From Chloroflexota bacterium (lineage in GTDB: Bacteria; Chloroflexota; Anaerolineae; Promineifilales; Promineifilaceae), in the NCBI GenBank assembly GCA_020628815.1, contig JAHDEN010000051.1, positions 1-35,525 of the forward strand: a stretch of 35,525 nt of DNA, given 5' to 3'. The notes under the pieces are model-generated. The model saw nothing but the letters and a program-made list of their open reading frames with translations. It did no database searches and had not been told where the DNA came from. Every line of letters starts with the position of its first letter. Position 1 is the first letter of the stretch. The position numbers were made by a program, and so were the translations under genes. This document shows, in pieces, positions 1 to 7,160 of this stretch.

Positions 1-60
1 GTTGAACGCAACAGCCACACCGACGGCATAGACCCCTACTCGGACCAACCATATGATTGA
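1..60 (+). CDS. C-terminal end of an upstream gene (partial)
   Basis: Frame 1 is open from the first base and ends at a TGA at 58-60, giving 19 residues that end in PYSDQPYD. Its last eight bases overlap the start of the following SGNH hydrolase gene (ATG at 53), an ATGATTGA arrangement typical of translational coupling within an operon. The tail is acidic and polar and too short to assign to a family. The overlap is the main reason to read it as a real gene end; it could be a chance open stretch. Confidence 0.45.
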   Translation, partial: VERNSHTDGIDPYSDQPYD

Positions 61-643
61 CCACAGAATTTGCTTTGTGGGGGACTCGATGACACACGGG
101 ACTTGCGATCCCGAATATTTAGGATGGCCGGGCCAAGTGTCAAAAGTGGCACGCGCGGCCGGATACAACCTGACCATGTACAACTTGGGCATTCGGGCCG
201 ACACCAGCCGAGACATTTTGGCTCGCTGGGAAGCGGAAGTTGGCGCCCGGTTTAAAGCCGGTGATGCTCATTACGCCGTTTTTTGCATGGGGGCGAATGA
301 TGCCACACTTGAAAACAGCCGATTGCGGGTTGAACCGGAAGAGTCTGTGGCGAATTTTGCGCAGATCGTAACCGCATCCAAAGAAAAATATATGACGCTA
401 GCCATTGGCCCTGTGCCGGTCGGCGACCCAGAGCTGGATGACCGGATAGATGCGCTATGTGACCGTCTCAAAGCCAAAGCGGCCGAGATCAATGTGGCGT
501 ATCTGCCGGTGTCACGCGAGTTGCGCCACAATCAAACTTGGCTCAACAGCGTGGCTGAGCAAGATGGCTGTCATCCGGGTTCGGCCGGTTACGGGGTCAT
601 CGCTGGCATGGTAATGGCTTGGGACAAGTGGTGGTTTAGGTAA
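53..643 (+). CDS. SGNH/GDSL-family hydrolase (lipase/acylesterase type)
   Basis: A 196-residue cytoplasmic hydrolase of the SGNH superfamily, whose members cleave ester or thioester bonds in lipids, acyl-CoA or acetylated sugars with a Ser-Asp-His site. Block I is visible as FVGDSMTHG with nucleophile Ser12. Block III is MGAND with Asn82, and block V is DGCHPGSAGYG with Asp171 and His174. The length matches TesA-like members, which are usually 180-220 residues. There is no signal peptide, unlike periplasmic TesA, so a cytoplasmic role is inferred. The ATG at 53 overlaps the stop of the preceding frame, so it is probably translated by coupling. The substrate cannot be inferred. All catalytic blocks are intact, so the family call is firm while any specific enzyme name would be a guess. 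Confidence 0.9.
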   Translation: MIDHRICFVGDSMTHGTCDPEYLGWPGQVSKVARAAGYNLTMYNLGIRADTSRDILARWEAEVGARFKAGDAHYAVFCMGANDATLENSRLRVEPEESVANFAQIVTASKEKYMTLAIGPVPVGDPELDDRIDALCDRLKAKAAEINVAYLPVSRELRHNQTWLNSVAEQDGCHPGSAGYGVIAGMVMAWDKWWFR

Positions 644-651
644 TAGTTAGA

Positions 652-794
652 GGTGAGATACGCCCGATTAACCTTGCATATTGAACAGATTTACAGGTGG
701 ATCTCGCCCGATAGCGTGGAAATATTGCCGGAATGGGTGAGTTACCCTCATTTGATTCCAAATGAAAATACATGCTCGAGACGGGTATCTCACC
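652..794. repeat. Inverted repeat flanking the SGNH-ALDH intergenic region
   Basis: GGTGAGATAC at 652-661 and its exact reverse complement GTATCTCACC at 785-794 bracket most of the 173-bp gap before the aldehyde dehydrogenase gene. Related short strings (ATCTCGCCCGAT, GGGTGAGTTACCC) lie between the arms. The right arm ends 22 bases before the ATG at 817. It may be a small dispersed repeat or a regulatory structure. No clear promoter or terminator was found. Confidence 0.4.
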
Positions 795-816
795 CCTACA
801 GTCGATTTAAAATTTT

Positions 817-2328
817 ATGTCTGATTTACTGACACACGAAGAATACAAAACAATCGCAGCCGATCTGATATTATCGGCTGCAAATTTTATAGATGGCTCA
901 TTTCGGGCTGCCAAATCAGGCAAAACGATGCCAACGGTGAACCCAGCAACGGGAGAAGCACTGGCTCAGATTCCAGCAAGTGGACCGGAAGACGTTGACC
1001 TTGCGGTTGAGAAAGCCCGCCAGGCGTTTGAAGACGGCCGGTGGGCGAAGCTGCATCCGGCCGAGCGCAAAGAAGTGCTGATTCGCTTCTGCAAGCTGAT
1101 CAAACGGAATCGGCGAGAGCTGGCTGTGATGGAAAGCCTCGACAGCGGTAAACCGATTGCAGACTGCGAAACGATCGACATTCCAGAAACCATCCACACA
1201 ATAAAGTGGCATGCGGAGCTGATTGACAAAATTTATGATCAAACGGCCCCTGTGGGGGATGATGCGCTGGCAATCATTGTGCGTGAGCCGGTGGGTGTTG
1301 TGGGTGCGGTTTTGCCGTGGAATTTCCCGATGCTGATGGTCGCTTGGAAGATTGGTCCTGCGCTGGCGGCCGGGAACTCTGTAGTGCTGAAACCGGCCGA
1401 ACAAACGTCGCTAACGGCTTTGCGCATGGCAGAACTAGCCCATGAGGCGGGCGTTCCGGCCGGGGTGTTTAACGTGGTGTGTGGGATGGGACCTGACGTG
1501 GGTGAGCCTTTGGGCAAACACATGGACGTTGACATGGTGAGTTTCACCGGCTCAACTGAGACCGGGCGCAGGTTTTTGCGCTATGCGGCCGACAGCAACC
1601 TGAAAAACGTGGTGCTGGAGTGCGGTGGCAAAAATCCGTTTGTTGTCTTTGATGATGCGGAAGATTTAGACCTGATCGCAGGCCATCTGGTCAACGGTGC
1701 GTTTTGGAACATGGGTGAAAACTGCTCGGCCAGTAGCCGTCTCATCGTACATGAACGTGTCAAAGATGCGCTGCTCGAACGAGTCAAAGCGCACGCCAAA
1801 GAGTGGCGCACGGGTGATCCGTTGAATCCTGTTAATAATCTGGGCGCGTTGGTTGATACAGACCATTTCAAAAAGGTCAGCTCTTATCTGAAAAAAGGTA
1901 AAAAGACGGCCAACGTCATCATGGGTGGCGAAACTGAGGATGGCAAATATGTGCTCCCTACAATTTTTGATGAAGCCAAGGCTGACTCTGAGATTGTGAA
2001 AGAGGAAATTTTCGGGCCGGTTTTGTCTGTGCTCACGGTAGCTAGCAACGATGAAGCGATACGCTTGGCTAATGAGACTCCGTATGGTTTAGCGGCATCG
2101 GTATTTTCAGCTAACGCCAAACGGGCGATACGTGCGGCACGAGATATTCGGGCTGGGACGGTAACGGTCAACAGCTATGGTGAAGGTGATATATCCACCC
2201 CGTTTGGTGGGTTTAAGCAGTCAGGCTTTGGCGGCCGGGATAATTCGATCCATGCCCATGACCAGTTTACGGAGCTGAAAACGATCTGGATTGACCTAAG
2301 TGATCGGCCGGATGAGTCGGTTGGTTAG
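817..2328 (+). CDS. NAD(P)+-dependent aldehyde dehydrogenase (PuuC/BADH-like)
   Basis: A 503-residue aldehyde dehydrogenase oxidising an aldehyde to the carboxylate with NAD(P)+ in the cytosol. Catalytic residues are intact: PWNFPM with Asn169, FTGSTETG of the Rossmann cofactor site, LECGGKNP with general base Glu268, and NMGENCSASSR with nucleophile Cys303. These positions almost coincide with those of mammalian ALDH2. The C-terminal segment TPFGGFKQSGFGGRD is typical of the betaine-aldehyde and gamma-glutamyl-aminobutyraldehyde (PuuC) branch. A PuuB-like FAD oxidase at 7161 would fit amine catabolism, but the two are not in one operon. The ATG at 817 has no obvious Shine-Dalgarno, yet the N-terminus has the usual family length. 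Substrate is unproven. Confidence 0.93.
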   Translation: MSDLLTHEEYKTIAADLILSAANFIDGSFRAAKSGKTMPTVNPATGEALAQIPASGPEDVDLAVEKARQAFEDGRWAKLHPAERKEVLIRFCKLIKRNRRELAVMESLDSGKPIADCETIDIPETIHTIKWHAELIDKIYDQTAPVGDDALAIIVREPVGVVGAVLPWNFPMLMVAWKIGPALAAGNSVVLKPAEQTSLTALRMAELAHEAGVPAGVFNVVCGMGPDVGEPLGKHMDVDMVSFTGSTETGRRFLRYAADSNLKNVVLECGGKNPFVVFDDAEDLDLIAGHLVNGAFWNMGENCSASSRLIVHERVKDALLERVKAHAKEWRTGDPLNPVNNLGALVDTDHFKKVSSYLKKGKKTANVIMGGETEDGKYVLPTIFDEAKADSEIVKEEIFGPVLSVLTVASNDEAIRLANETPYGLAASVFSANAKRAIRAARDIRAGTVTVNSYGEGDISTPFGGFKQSGFGGRDNSIHAHDQFTELKTIWIDLSDRPDESVG

Positions 2329-2345
2329 ACGGTAAAATAATAGAC

Positions 2346-2351
2346 AGGAGG
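2346..2351 (+). promoter_or_regulatory. Strong Shine-Dalgarno of the pRiA4b-like gene
   Basis: A perfect AGGAGG lies seven bases before the ATG at 2359. It fixes that start and is notably stronger than the sites of neighbouring genes, most of which have none. Confidence 0.75.
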
Positions 2352-2358
2352 AAACCAA

Positions 2359-3084
2359 ATGGCTAGACGTAAACAATCTAAGGGAAGCTGTGAGTTTTGC
2401 GGTAAAGAAATGACCCGAGGTGGTTTAACAAAGCACTTTAAAAGTTGTACTAAAAGAAAGGCCTCTATCGAGGGCGGGTCAGGTGCGGCTCATGATAATG
2501 TTTATCATCTCATCGTAAGTGATCCATACTGGCCTGATATGTGGCTTCATCTGGAGTTAGGGGATAGTTGGTCGCTTGAGGATTTAGACGATTACCTGCG
2601 TACAATTTGGCTTGAATGTTGTGGTCATTTAAGTCGGTTTGAGATTGATGGCCTAAGCTATGAGCCAAGTACCTCTGTGGAGGTTTCGAAAGGGTGGTAC
2701 GAAGTTGAATCAATGGATATTAACATAGGGCAGGTTTTAGAAGTTGGGCAAAAAATAAATTACGCATATGACTTTGGATCAACAACCCATCTACAAATCA
2801 CAGTTGCTGATGTGAGACAAGGAAAAACCATAACCCATTTACCTGTTTTCTTGATGGCGCGTAATCAAATTCCTAAATTTGAGTGCCAAGAATGTAAAGA
2901 ACAAGCTGATTTTATCTGCCACGCATGTATGTATGATGAAGAGAAAAGCGGTTTATTGTGCAAGAAACATAAACACAAACGTAATCATCAGCATGTTTAT
3001 GATTACGGAGATTTATTAACCGTTGTTAACTCACCTCGCATGGGGGAGTGTGGCTATTCTGGTCCGGCCGATCCCCCATATTAA
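2359..3084 (+). CDS. Plasmid pRiA4b ORF-3-like protein with N- and C-terminal zinc-finger motifs
   Basis: A 241-residue protein of unknown biochemical function. Residues 12-33 form a zinc-knuckle-like element, CEFCGKEM followed by HFKSC. The middle resembles the pRiA4b ORF-3 (PRiA4) fold found on plasmids and near transposons: VYHLIVSDPYWPDMW, a WSLEDL helix start, and a late YAYDFGSTTHLQI strand matching the family's YEYDFGDxWxH signature. The C-terminus has a second cluster, CQECKEQADFICHAC, then CKKHKHKRNHQH. Its base composition differs from its neighbours: it is AT-richer and contains no CGGCCG over about 700 bases, whereas flanking genes carry several per kilobase. That suggests recent acquisition. 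It lies 30 bases after the aldehyde dehydrogenase, and the next gene begins five bases after its stop. Confidence 0.8.
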   Translation: MARRKQSKGSCEFCGKEMTRGGLTKHFKSCTKRKASIEGGSGAAHDNVYHLIVSDPYWPDMWLHLELGDSWSLEDLDDYLRTIWLECCGHLSRFEIDGLSYEPSTSVEVSKGWYEVESMDINIGQVLEVGQKINYAYDFGSTTHLQITVADVRQGKTITHLPVFLMARNQIPKFECQECKEQADFICHACMYDEEKSGLLCKKHKHKRNHQHVYDYGDLLTVVNSPRMGECGYSGPADPPY

Positions 3085-3089
3085 TTCTC

Positions 3090-3614
3090 ATGAAACATAT
3101 CCTCATCGTCTTTTCCCACTCTGAGTTTGCGAACTCCCGCATCAACAAAGCGATGCTGGCCGCCATCCAAGACCTTGACGGCGTGACAATTCACATCCTT
3201 GAAGAGAGCGGCCCCAACTACAAGTTTGACCTTGAAAAAGAGCAGGCTTTAATGGAAGCGCATGATGTGATCGTCCTACAATTCCCGATGTACTGGTACG
3301 GTTGCCCGGCCCTAATGAAGCTGTGGATCGATGAGGTGTTGCAGTATGGTTGGGCGTTTGGCAGTAAGGGGAACGCGCTCAAAGGGAAAACGCTGGTGTG
3401 TGCCTCTAGCCAAGGTGGCTCGGCCGAAGATTTTACGGCCGACGGCGACTATGAATACACAGTTGATGAGTTTTATCGGCCGTTTGAGATTACGGCTAAA
3501 TTTTGCAAGATGGCGTATGGCAAGCCGTTTTTGATTTATGACACGAGTCATATTTCTGATGAGGAATTAGAGAAATATGCGGCCGACTATCGCGGCTGGT
3601 TACAAAACTTATAG
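3090..3614 (+). CDS. NAD(P)H-dependent oxidoreductase, flavodoxin-2 family (KefF/MdaB/NQO-like)
   Basis: A 174-residue soluble flavoprotein of the Flavodoxin_2 family, which reduces quinones or electrophiles with NAD(P)H and FMN/FAD. The start MKHILIVFSHSEFANSRINK gives the first strand and phosphate-binding loop. HDVIVLQFPMYWYGCPALMKLW is the hallmark family segment (FPxYWxxxPAxLKxW), and LKGKTLVCASSQGG is the third conserved block. I place the start at the ATG at 3090 rather than an in-frame ATG at 3048, because the latter would add 14 residues overlapping the previous gene and lacks family similarity. There is no clear Shine-Dalgarno, and the previous stop is only five bases upstream, so coupling is likely. 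A hairpin terminator follows. Exact substrate unknown. Confidence 0.88.
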   Translation: MKHILIVFSHSEFANSRINKAMLAAIQDLDGVTIHILEESGPNYKFDLEKEQALMEAHDVIVLQFPMYWYGCPALMKLWIDEVLQYGWAFGSKGNALKGKTLVCASSQGGSAEDFTADGDYEYTVDEFYRPFEITAKFCKMAYGKPFLIYDTSHISDEELEKYAADYRGWLQNL

Positions 3615-3618
3615 CTTC

Positions 3619-3654
3619 AGATCTCGATAGTTTTCAAGACTATCGAGGTCTTTC
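3619..3654 (+). terminator. Hairpin terminator after the oxidoreductase gene
   Basis: Arms 3619-3631 and 3639-3651 pair over 13 bases (AGATCTCGATAGT with ACTATCGAGGTCT, one G-U pair) around a seven-base loop, followed by a short T-rich run. The T run is weak. The hairpin ends 13 bases before the TTG start of the next gene, so it could also influence that gene's translation. Confidence 0.6.
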
Positions 3655-3664
3655 TAGAACCGAT

Positions 3665-4636
3665 TTGAATCTACTAAAAGCACCCAAACTCACCCCCGGC
3701 GACTTGATCGGCCTTGTGGCCCCATCACTGCCGGTTTTTGACTACGACCAAGAGCCAAAAGAACAGGCTACAAAAGTGATTGAGGAGCTAGGCTTTCGAT
3801 TACTCGAAGGGAAAACGACCAAGCTAAAACACCGCTGGTCGGCCGGAACGCCTGACCAAATCGCGGCCGACATCAACGGCATGTTCGCCAATCCTGATGT
3901 TAAAGCGATCATCGGTCACACCGGCGGCTTTTCGTCGATGGGGGTTATCGACAAGCTCGATTACGAGCTGATCGGGGCCAATCCCAAGCCGTTTATCGGG
4001 CTGTCAGACATCACCGTTTACCAGTGGGCCATGTTTGCCAAAACAGGGCTGGTGGGCTTCCAGGGCAACGATTTTACGTATGGGTTTGGCCAGCAGTGGG
4101 CGAACGAACCGGCCGAGAATCAACCCATCCTAAAAGATTTTTACAGCCGTTTGCTGACCCAGGCTGAGCCGCTAGGAACATTGCCATTTGGGGATGAGAT
4201 TGAAGTTTGGCGCGAAGGCTCGGCCGAGGGGATGTTGATCGGCGGCAACCTCAAACGCTTTATGTTGTTGGCCGGAACCGACTATTTTCCAGCGCTTGAT
4301 TTATTTGATGGTGCGATTCTATTTTGGGAAGACATTGGTGAAACTTACTACGATGTGACCATCTACTTTGAGAAGTTGCGTTCGATGGGGATTTTAGACC
4401 GAATTGGCGGACTTGTAACTTGCCGGCCGGTGTGGATGAACACTTATTTTGACCATGTTGAACACCCAACTTTGCAAGAAATGATCATGGAACTTGTAGC
4501 AGAATATGATTTCCCGGTCTTAAACAATTTCAAGCTGGGGCATCACACTTCCTCTCTGGTATTGCCTATCGGATGCCGCGCCAAAATCAGCTCAACAGGG
4601 CCAGAGGTGGCGGTTTTAGAGTCGGCCGTTTGTTAG
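3665..4636 (+). CDS. LD-carboxypeptidase, peptidase family S66 (LdcA/MccF-like)
   Basis: A 323-residue S66 serine peptidase. Family members remove the terminal D-amino acid from murein tetrapeptides in peptidoglycan recycling (LdcA) or cleave microcin C-like peptide-nucleotides (MccF). The N-terminus LTPGDLIGLVAPS is the conserved family opening. The Ser-Glu-His triad is visible: Ser114 in GLSDIT, Glu222 in WEDIGE and His293 in LGHHTSS. GTPDQIAADINGMFANPDVKAI matches the segment that precedes the Gly-Gly motif, here GHTGGF. The TTG at 3665 is the start because no earlier in-frame ATG exists and the family N-terminus begins right after it. There is no Shine-Dalgarno at proper spacing. The choice between murein recycling and detoxification is open. 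Confidence 0.9.
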   Translation: MNLLKAPKLTPGDLIGLVAPSLPVFDYDQEPKEQATKVIEELGFRLLEGKTTKLKHRWSAGTPDQIAADINGMFANPDVKAIIGHTGGFSSMGVIDKLDYELIGANPKPFIGLSDITVYQWAMFAKTGLVGFQGNDFTYGFGQQWANEPAENQPILKDFYSRLLTQAEPLGTLPFGDEIEVWREGSAEGMLIGGNLKRFMLLAGTDYFPALDLFDGAILFWEDIGETYYDVTIYFEKLRSMGILDRIGGLVTCRPVWMNTYFDHVEHPTLQEMIMELVAEYDFPVLNNFKLGHHTSSLVLPIGCRAKISSTGPEVAVLESAVC

Positions 4637-4722
4637 AATTCAATTAACACACCCGATTCAAACACGGGTTTCAGGCGTATTACACACACGAAGAGACGCA
4701 ATCTAGTGAGTGAGAAAATAAT

Positions 4723-7083
4723 ATGTCCGAAATAATAATTGGATCATATCGGGGTAAAGGCACGGCCAATCAAATAACCGATCAGGTTAAAACCTACAAT
4801 CATGTTCGGCCGAATGGAGATCATCTTGCCATTGCAGTTGTGGCAGACGGGGGGCAAGCGGGGAAAAGTGGTGGCTATGCAGCAAATGTAGCGGTTGATG
4901 CAGCGTTTCGTTATTTGATCCAAGGGAACGAAACTGACATAAGTGATCTAACAGTCAATGCGATAGAGTTTGCCCAAAAGACGGTGCAGCCTGTGCTAAC
5001 CGACTCCAATCTCGCTGGTTGCTCATTGGCAATTGCGGTTATTCACCAAAACAAACACCGAAAAAGACTATTTATTGCGCACGTTGGCAACGCGGGCATC
5101 TATCTCGTGCGTGATCACAAGCTGATTCAACTCAATTTAGAGCACACTTTTAAACACATCGCCCCGATAAATGGCAAAATGGATGTGGAAACGGCCGCCT
5201 GCAATCCACATGCCAACGAGTTACAACGCTCCTTGGGCAACCCTGAAACGTTCATGGTCGATATCGGATTCCATGTCGAATCTGACATTTCAAAAAACGG
5301 ATATCAAATTGCCCAAGTCCGGGGAATGCGCGGCCTCCCCATCAAAGAAAAAGATTCGATCTTGCTATGCACCGATGGCCTTTTTTATGACACCGACGCG
5401 GATCGGTCACAATTGCTGCGCGGTGATGAGGTAACTCAGGTTTTAGGAACGCAGGAGGGTGAAAAAGCGGCGCGGGTGCTGGTATCGTTCGCGCTCGGCC
5501 GGAATGCGCAAGACAACGTAACAGCAGCCGTTTTGCAAACCGAAGATCCCAGACGCAAAGTTATTTCAACTCCGCTCCGGTCACGCAGTCGAGGGCAATC
5601 GGCTTTCTTTTACGGAGCCATAGCCTCTATCTTATTGCTCTGCTTAGTTGCAGGCTTGATCGTGTTTGACGGCCGGGACGAAGCGTTAGCCGCAAGCACC
5701 CCCTCAACAGAGTTAGTGGAGGCGATCACGACGGATTTGGACCGACAGGTCAACGCCTTAAAAACAAACAGCGTTGTTTCAACAGCAACCGAGGTTATCC
5801 CCCCCACACTGGTTCCAACTGTCACCAACGAGCCAACGGCGCAACCAGCTGCAACCGAAGAGCCAACGGTGACCCCATTGCCAACCGCTACACTCCGGCC
5901 GACGTTGGTCCCTGTCCCCATCGGCATCCAAAAATATGCCAACGAAGAAGAGATGCGCATGCTGACAGAAGACGAATGGATTTTTGCTCGTGAGGATTTA
6001 GAACTCCACATCGACACATTACCCTTAGGTGCGACAGATGCCAGCTTATACCTAGAAGAAGGGAGCGAAATCGAAATTGATCAGGTAAATCGGGCGATTA
6101 TGTTTCGTCTATTCGATTTGTCAGACGTGCTAATTGAAACGGGAGACTATCCTGACGGTGCGCAAATCGAAGCACGTACCAGCAGCGATGATGTGTTGTT
6201 TTCAGTGGATGGATCCTGTATGGCGGTCGCATTTAATCAAGCGGCATCACAGTTACAGGCAACCTGCTTTGAAGGGAATTGCATGTACAAAATCGGCCGT
6301 CACAGCTCTGTCACAATTCCAACCGGCAGCCGTGTGAGCCTCAATCCGGCCGATGTAGAGGCAGAACCGATTTTTGAACCGATCTCGCTCCAAATGGCGG
6401 CAACATATCGTGACTTCCTCAGCCAGTTTGCAGGTGGTCCTGACGACATTCAGGCCTGTCTCACCCCTTATCTGGCGCCACCGGCCACAAGCACCCCGTG
6501 GCCAACTGCCACATCGTTGCCAACCGCAACAGTTGTGCCGGTACAGGTGAATCAACCCAGCAACCCCAATCCACCCGATTCTGATTCCCCTGTAACTGAT
6601 CCAGAACAACCCCCAACGGTAGAGCCCACACCAACACCGGGTGAATTCGGGATTGCACTAGAGGTTACGATTGAAATTTTCCCACCAACACCGAGCCACC
6701 CGACACCAACCCCAGGCCATGGCCCCACGGCTACGCCCGATCCGGCCCACCCAACGCCGCCACCGGCTCATGGACCAACGGCTACGCCTGATCCAGCTCA
6801 CCCAACGCCGCCACCGGCGCACGGACCAACCGCTACGCCTGACCCGGCCCACCCCACACCACCTCCGGTTCATGGACCCACCGCGACGCCTGATCCAGCC
6901 CATCCAACGCCGCCACCGGCTCACGATCCCACGGCTACACCCGATCACGGGCAACCCACAGCCACGCCGTATCATGAACCGACTGAGCCCCCGGTACACC
7001 CAACACCAACGCCCAACGGTGAAGCGGATGTGGCCCCCACAGTAGTGGCATTTCCACCAACATCTACCCCAACTCCTCCCTAA
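4723..7083 (+). CDS. PP2C-type phosphatase with transmembrane anchor, FecR-like outer domain and Pro/Thr/His repeat tail
   Basis: A 786-residue multidomain protein. Residues 1-270 resemble PP2C/Stp1 Ser/Thr phosphatases: VVADGGQ with metal ligand Asp42, LLCTDGLFYD with Asp218, and AQDNVTAAVL with Asp264. The usual N-terminal RxxNED metal motif is degraded (residues 12-20 read GTANQITDQ), so activity may be reduced. One transmembrane helix spans about 293-315. Outside the membrane come a Thr/Pro linker, a FecR-like beta domain at about 430-545 (LFSVDGSCMAVAF, then CMYKIG and VTIPTGSRVSLN), and a low-complexity tail from about 590 with four 17-residue HGPTATPDPAHPTPPPA units. The layout implies an inner phosphatase coupled to an outer sensor or wall-spanning stalk. 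No partner kinase lies in the window. Confidence 0.85.
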   Translation: MSEIIIGSYRGKGTANQITDQVKTYNHVRPNGDHLAIAVVADGGQAGKSGGYAANVAVDAAFRYLIQGNETDISDLTVNAIEFAQKTVQPVLTDSNLAGCSLAIAVIHQNKHRKRLFIAHVGNAGIYLVRDHKLIQLNLEHTFKHIAPINGKMDVETAACNPHANELQRSLGNPETFMVDIGFHVESDISKNGYQIAQVRGMRGLPIKEKDSILLCTDGLFYDTDADRSQLLRGDEVTQVLGTQEGEKAARVLVSFALGRNAQDNVTAAVLQTEDPRRKVISTPLRSRSRGQSAFFYGAIASILLLCLVAGLIVFDGRDEALAASTPSTELVEAITTDLDRQVNALKTNSVVSTATEVIPPTLVPTVTNEPTAQPAATEEPTVTPLPTATLRPTLVPVPIGIQKYANEEEMRMLTEDEWIFAREDLELHIDTLPLGATDASLYLEEGSEIEIDQVNRAIMFRLFDLSDVLIETGDYPDGAQIEARTSSDDVLFSVDGSCMAVAFNQAASQLQATCFEGNCMYKIGRHSSVTIPTGSRVSLNPADVEAEPIFEPISLQMAATYRDFLSQFAGGPDDIQACLTPYLAPPATSTPWPTATSLPTATVVPVQVNQPSNPNPPDSDSPVTDPEQPPTVEPTPTPGEFGIALEVTIEIFPPTPSHPTPTPGHGPTATPDPAHPTPPPAHGPTATPDPAHPTPPPAHGPTATPDPAHPTPPPVHGPTATPDPAHPTPPPAHDPTATPDHGQPTATPYHEPTEPPVHPTPTPNGEADVAPTVVAFPPTSTPTPP
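6718..6921 (+). repeat. Four 51-bp tandem repeats coding a His/Pro/Thr tail
   Basis: Four in-frame units encode HGPTATPDPAHPTPPPA, the third ending in V, followed by a degenerate fifth copy to about 6980. The copies differ mainly at synonymous third positions, so the peptide is better conserved than the DNA. A histidine recurs every eight or nine residues. Confidence 0.9.
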
Positions 7084-7125
7084 TTTTTGGTCTGATTAAA
7101 CGCGTGCAGTTAGAGAAGGTTTAGC

Positions 7126-7159
7126 GGAAAATACCTCATCACTTTTTTTGAGGTTTTCC
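7126..7159 (+). promoter_or_regulatory. Hairpin enclosing the Shine-Dalgarno of the FAD oxidoreductase gene
   Basis: GGAAAA (7126-7131) pairs with TTTTCC (7154-7159) and CCTCA (7134-7138) with TGAGG (7149-7153), with a two-base bulge and a T-rich loop. The GAGG at 7150-7153, the only plausible Shine-Dalgarno for the ATG at 7161, lies inside the right arm. The structure may dampen translation or act as a weak terminator for the preceding gene. Confidence 0.45.
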
Positions 7160-7160
7160 C

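Noticed and set aside
3048..3089. Earlier in-frame start for the flavodoxin-like oxidoreductase
   Set aside because: It would overlap the end of the previous gene by 37 bases and add 14 residues unlike the family N-terminus.
6658..6999. Minus-strand Arg/Trp-rich frame opposite the phosphatase repeat tail
   Set aside because: It is the reverse reading of the His/Pro/Thr repeat and has no independent support.
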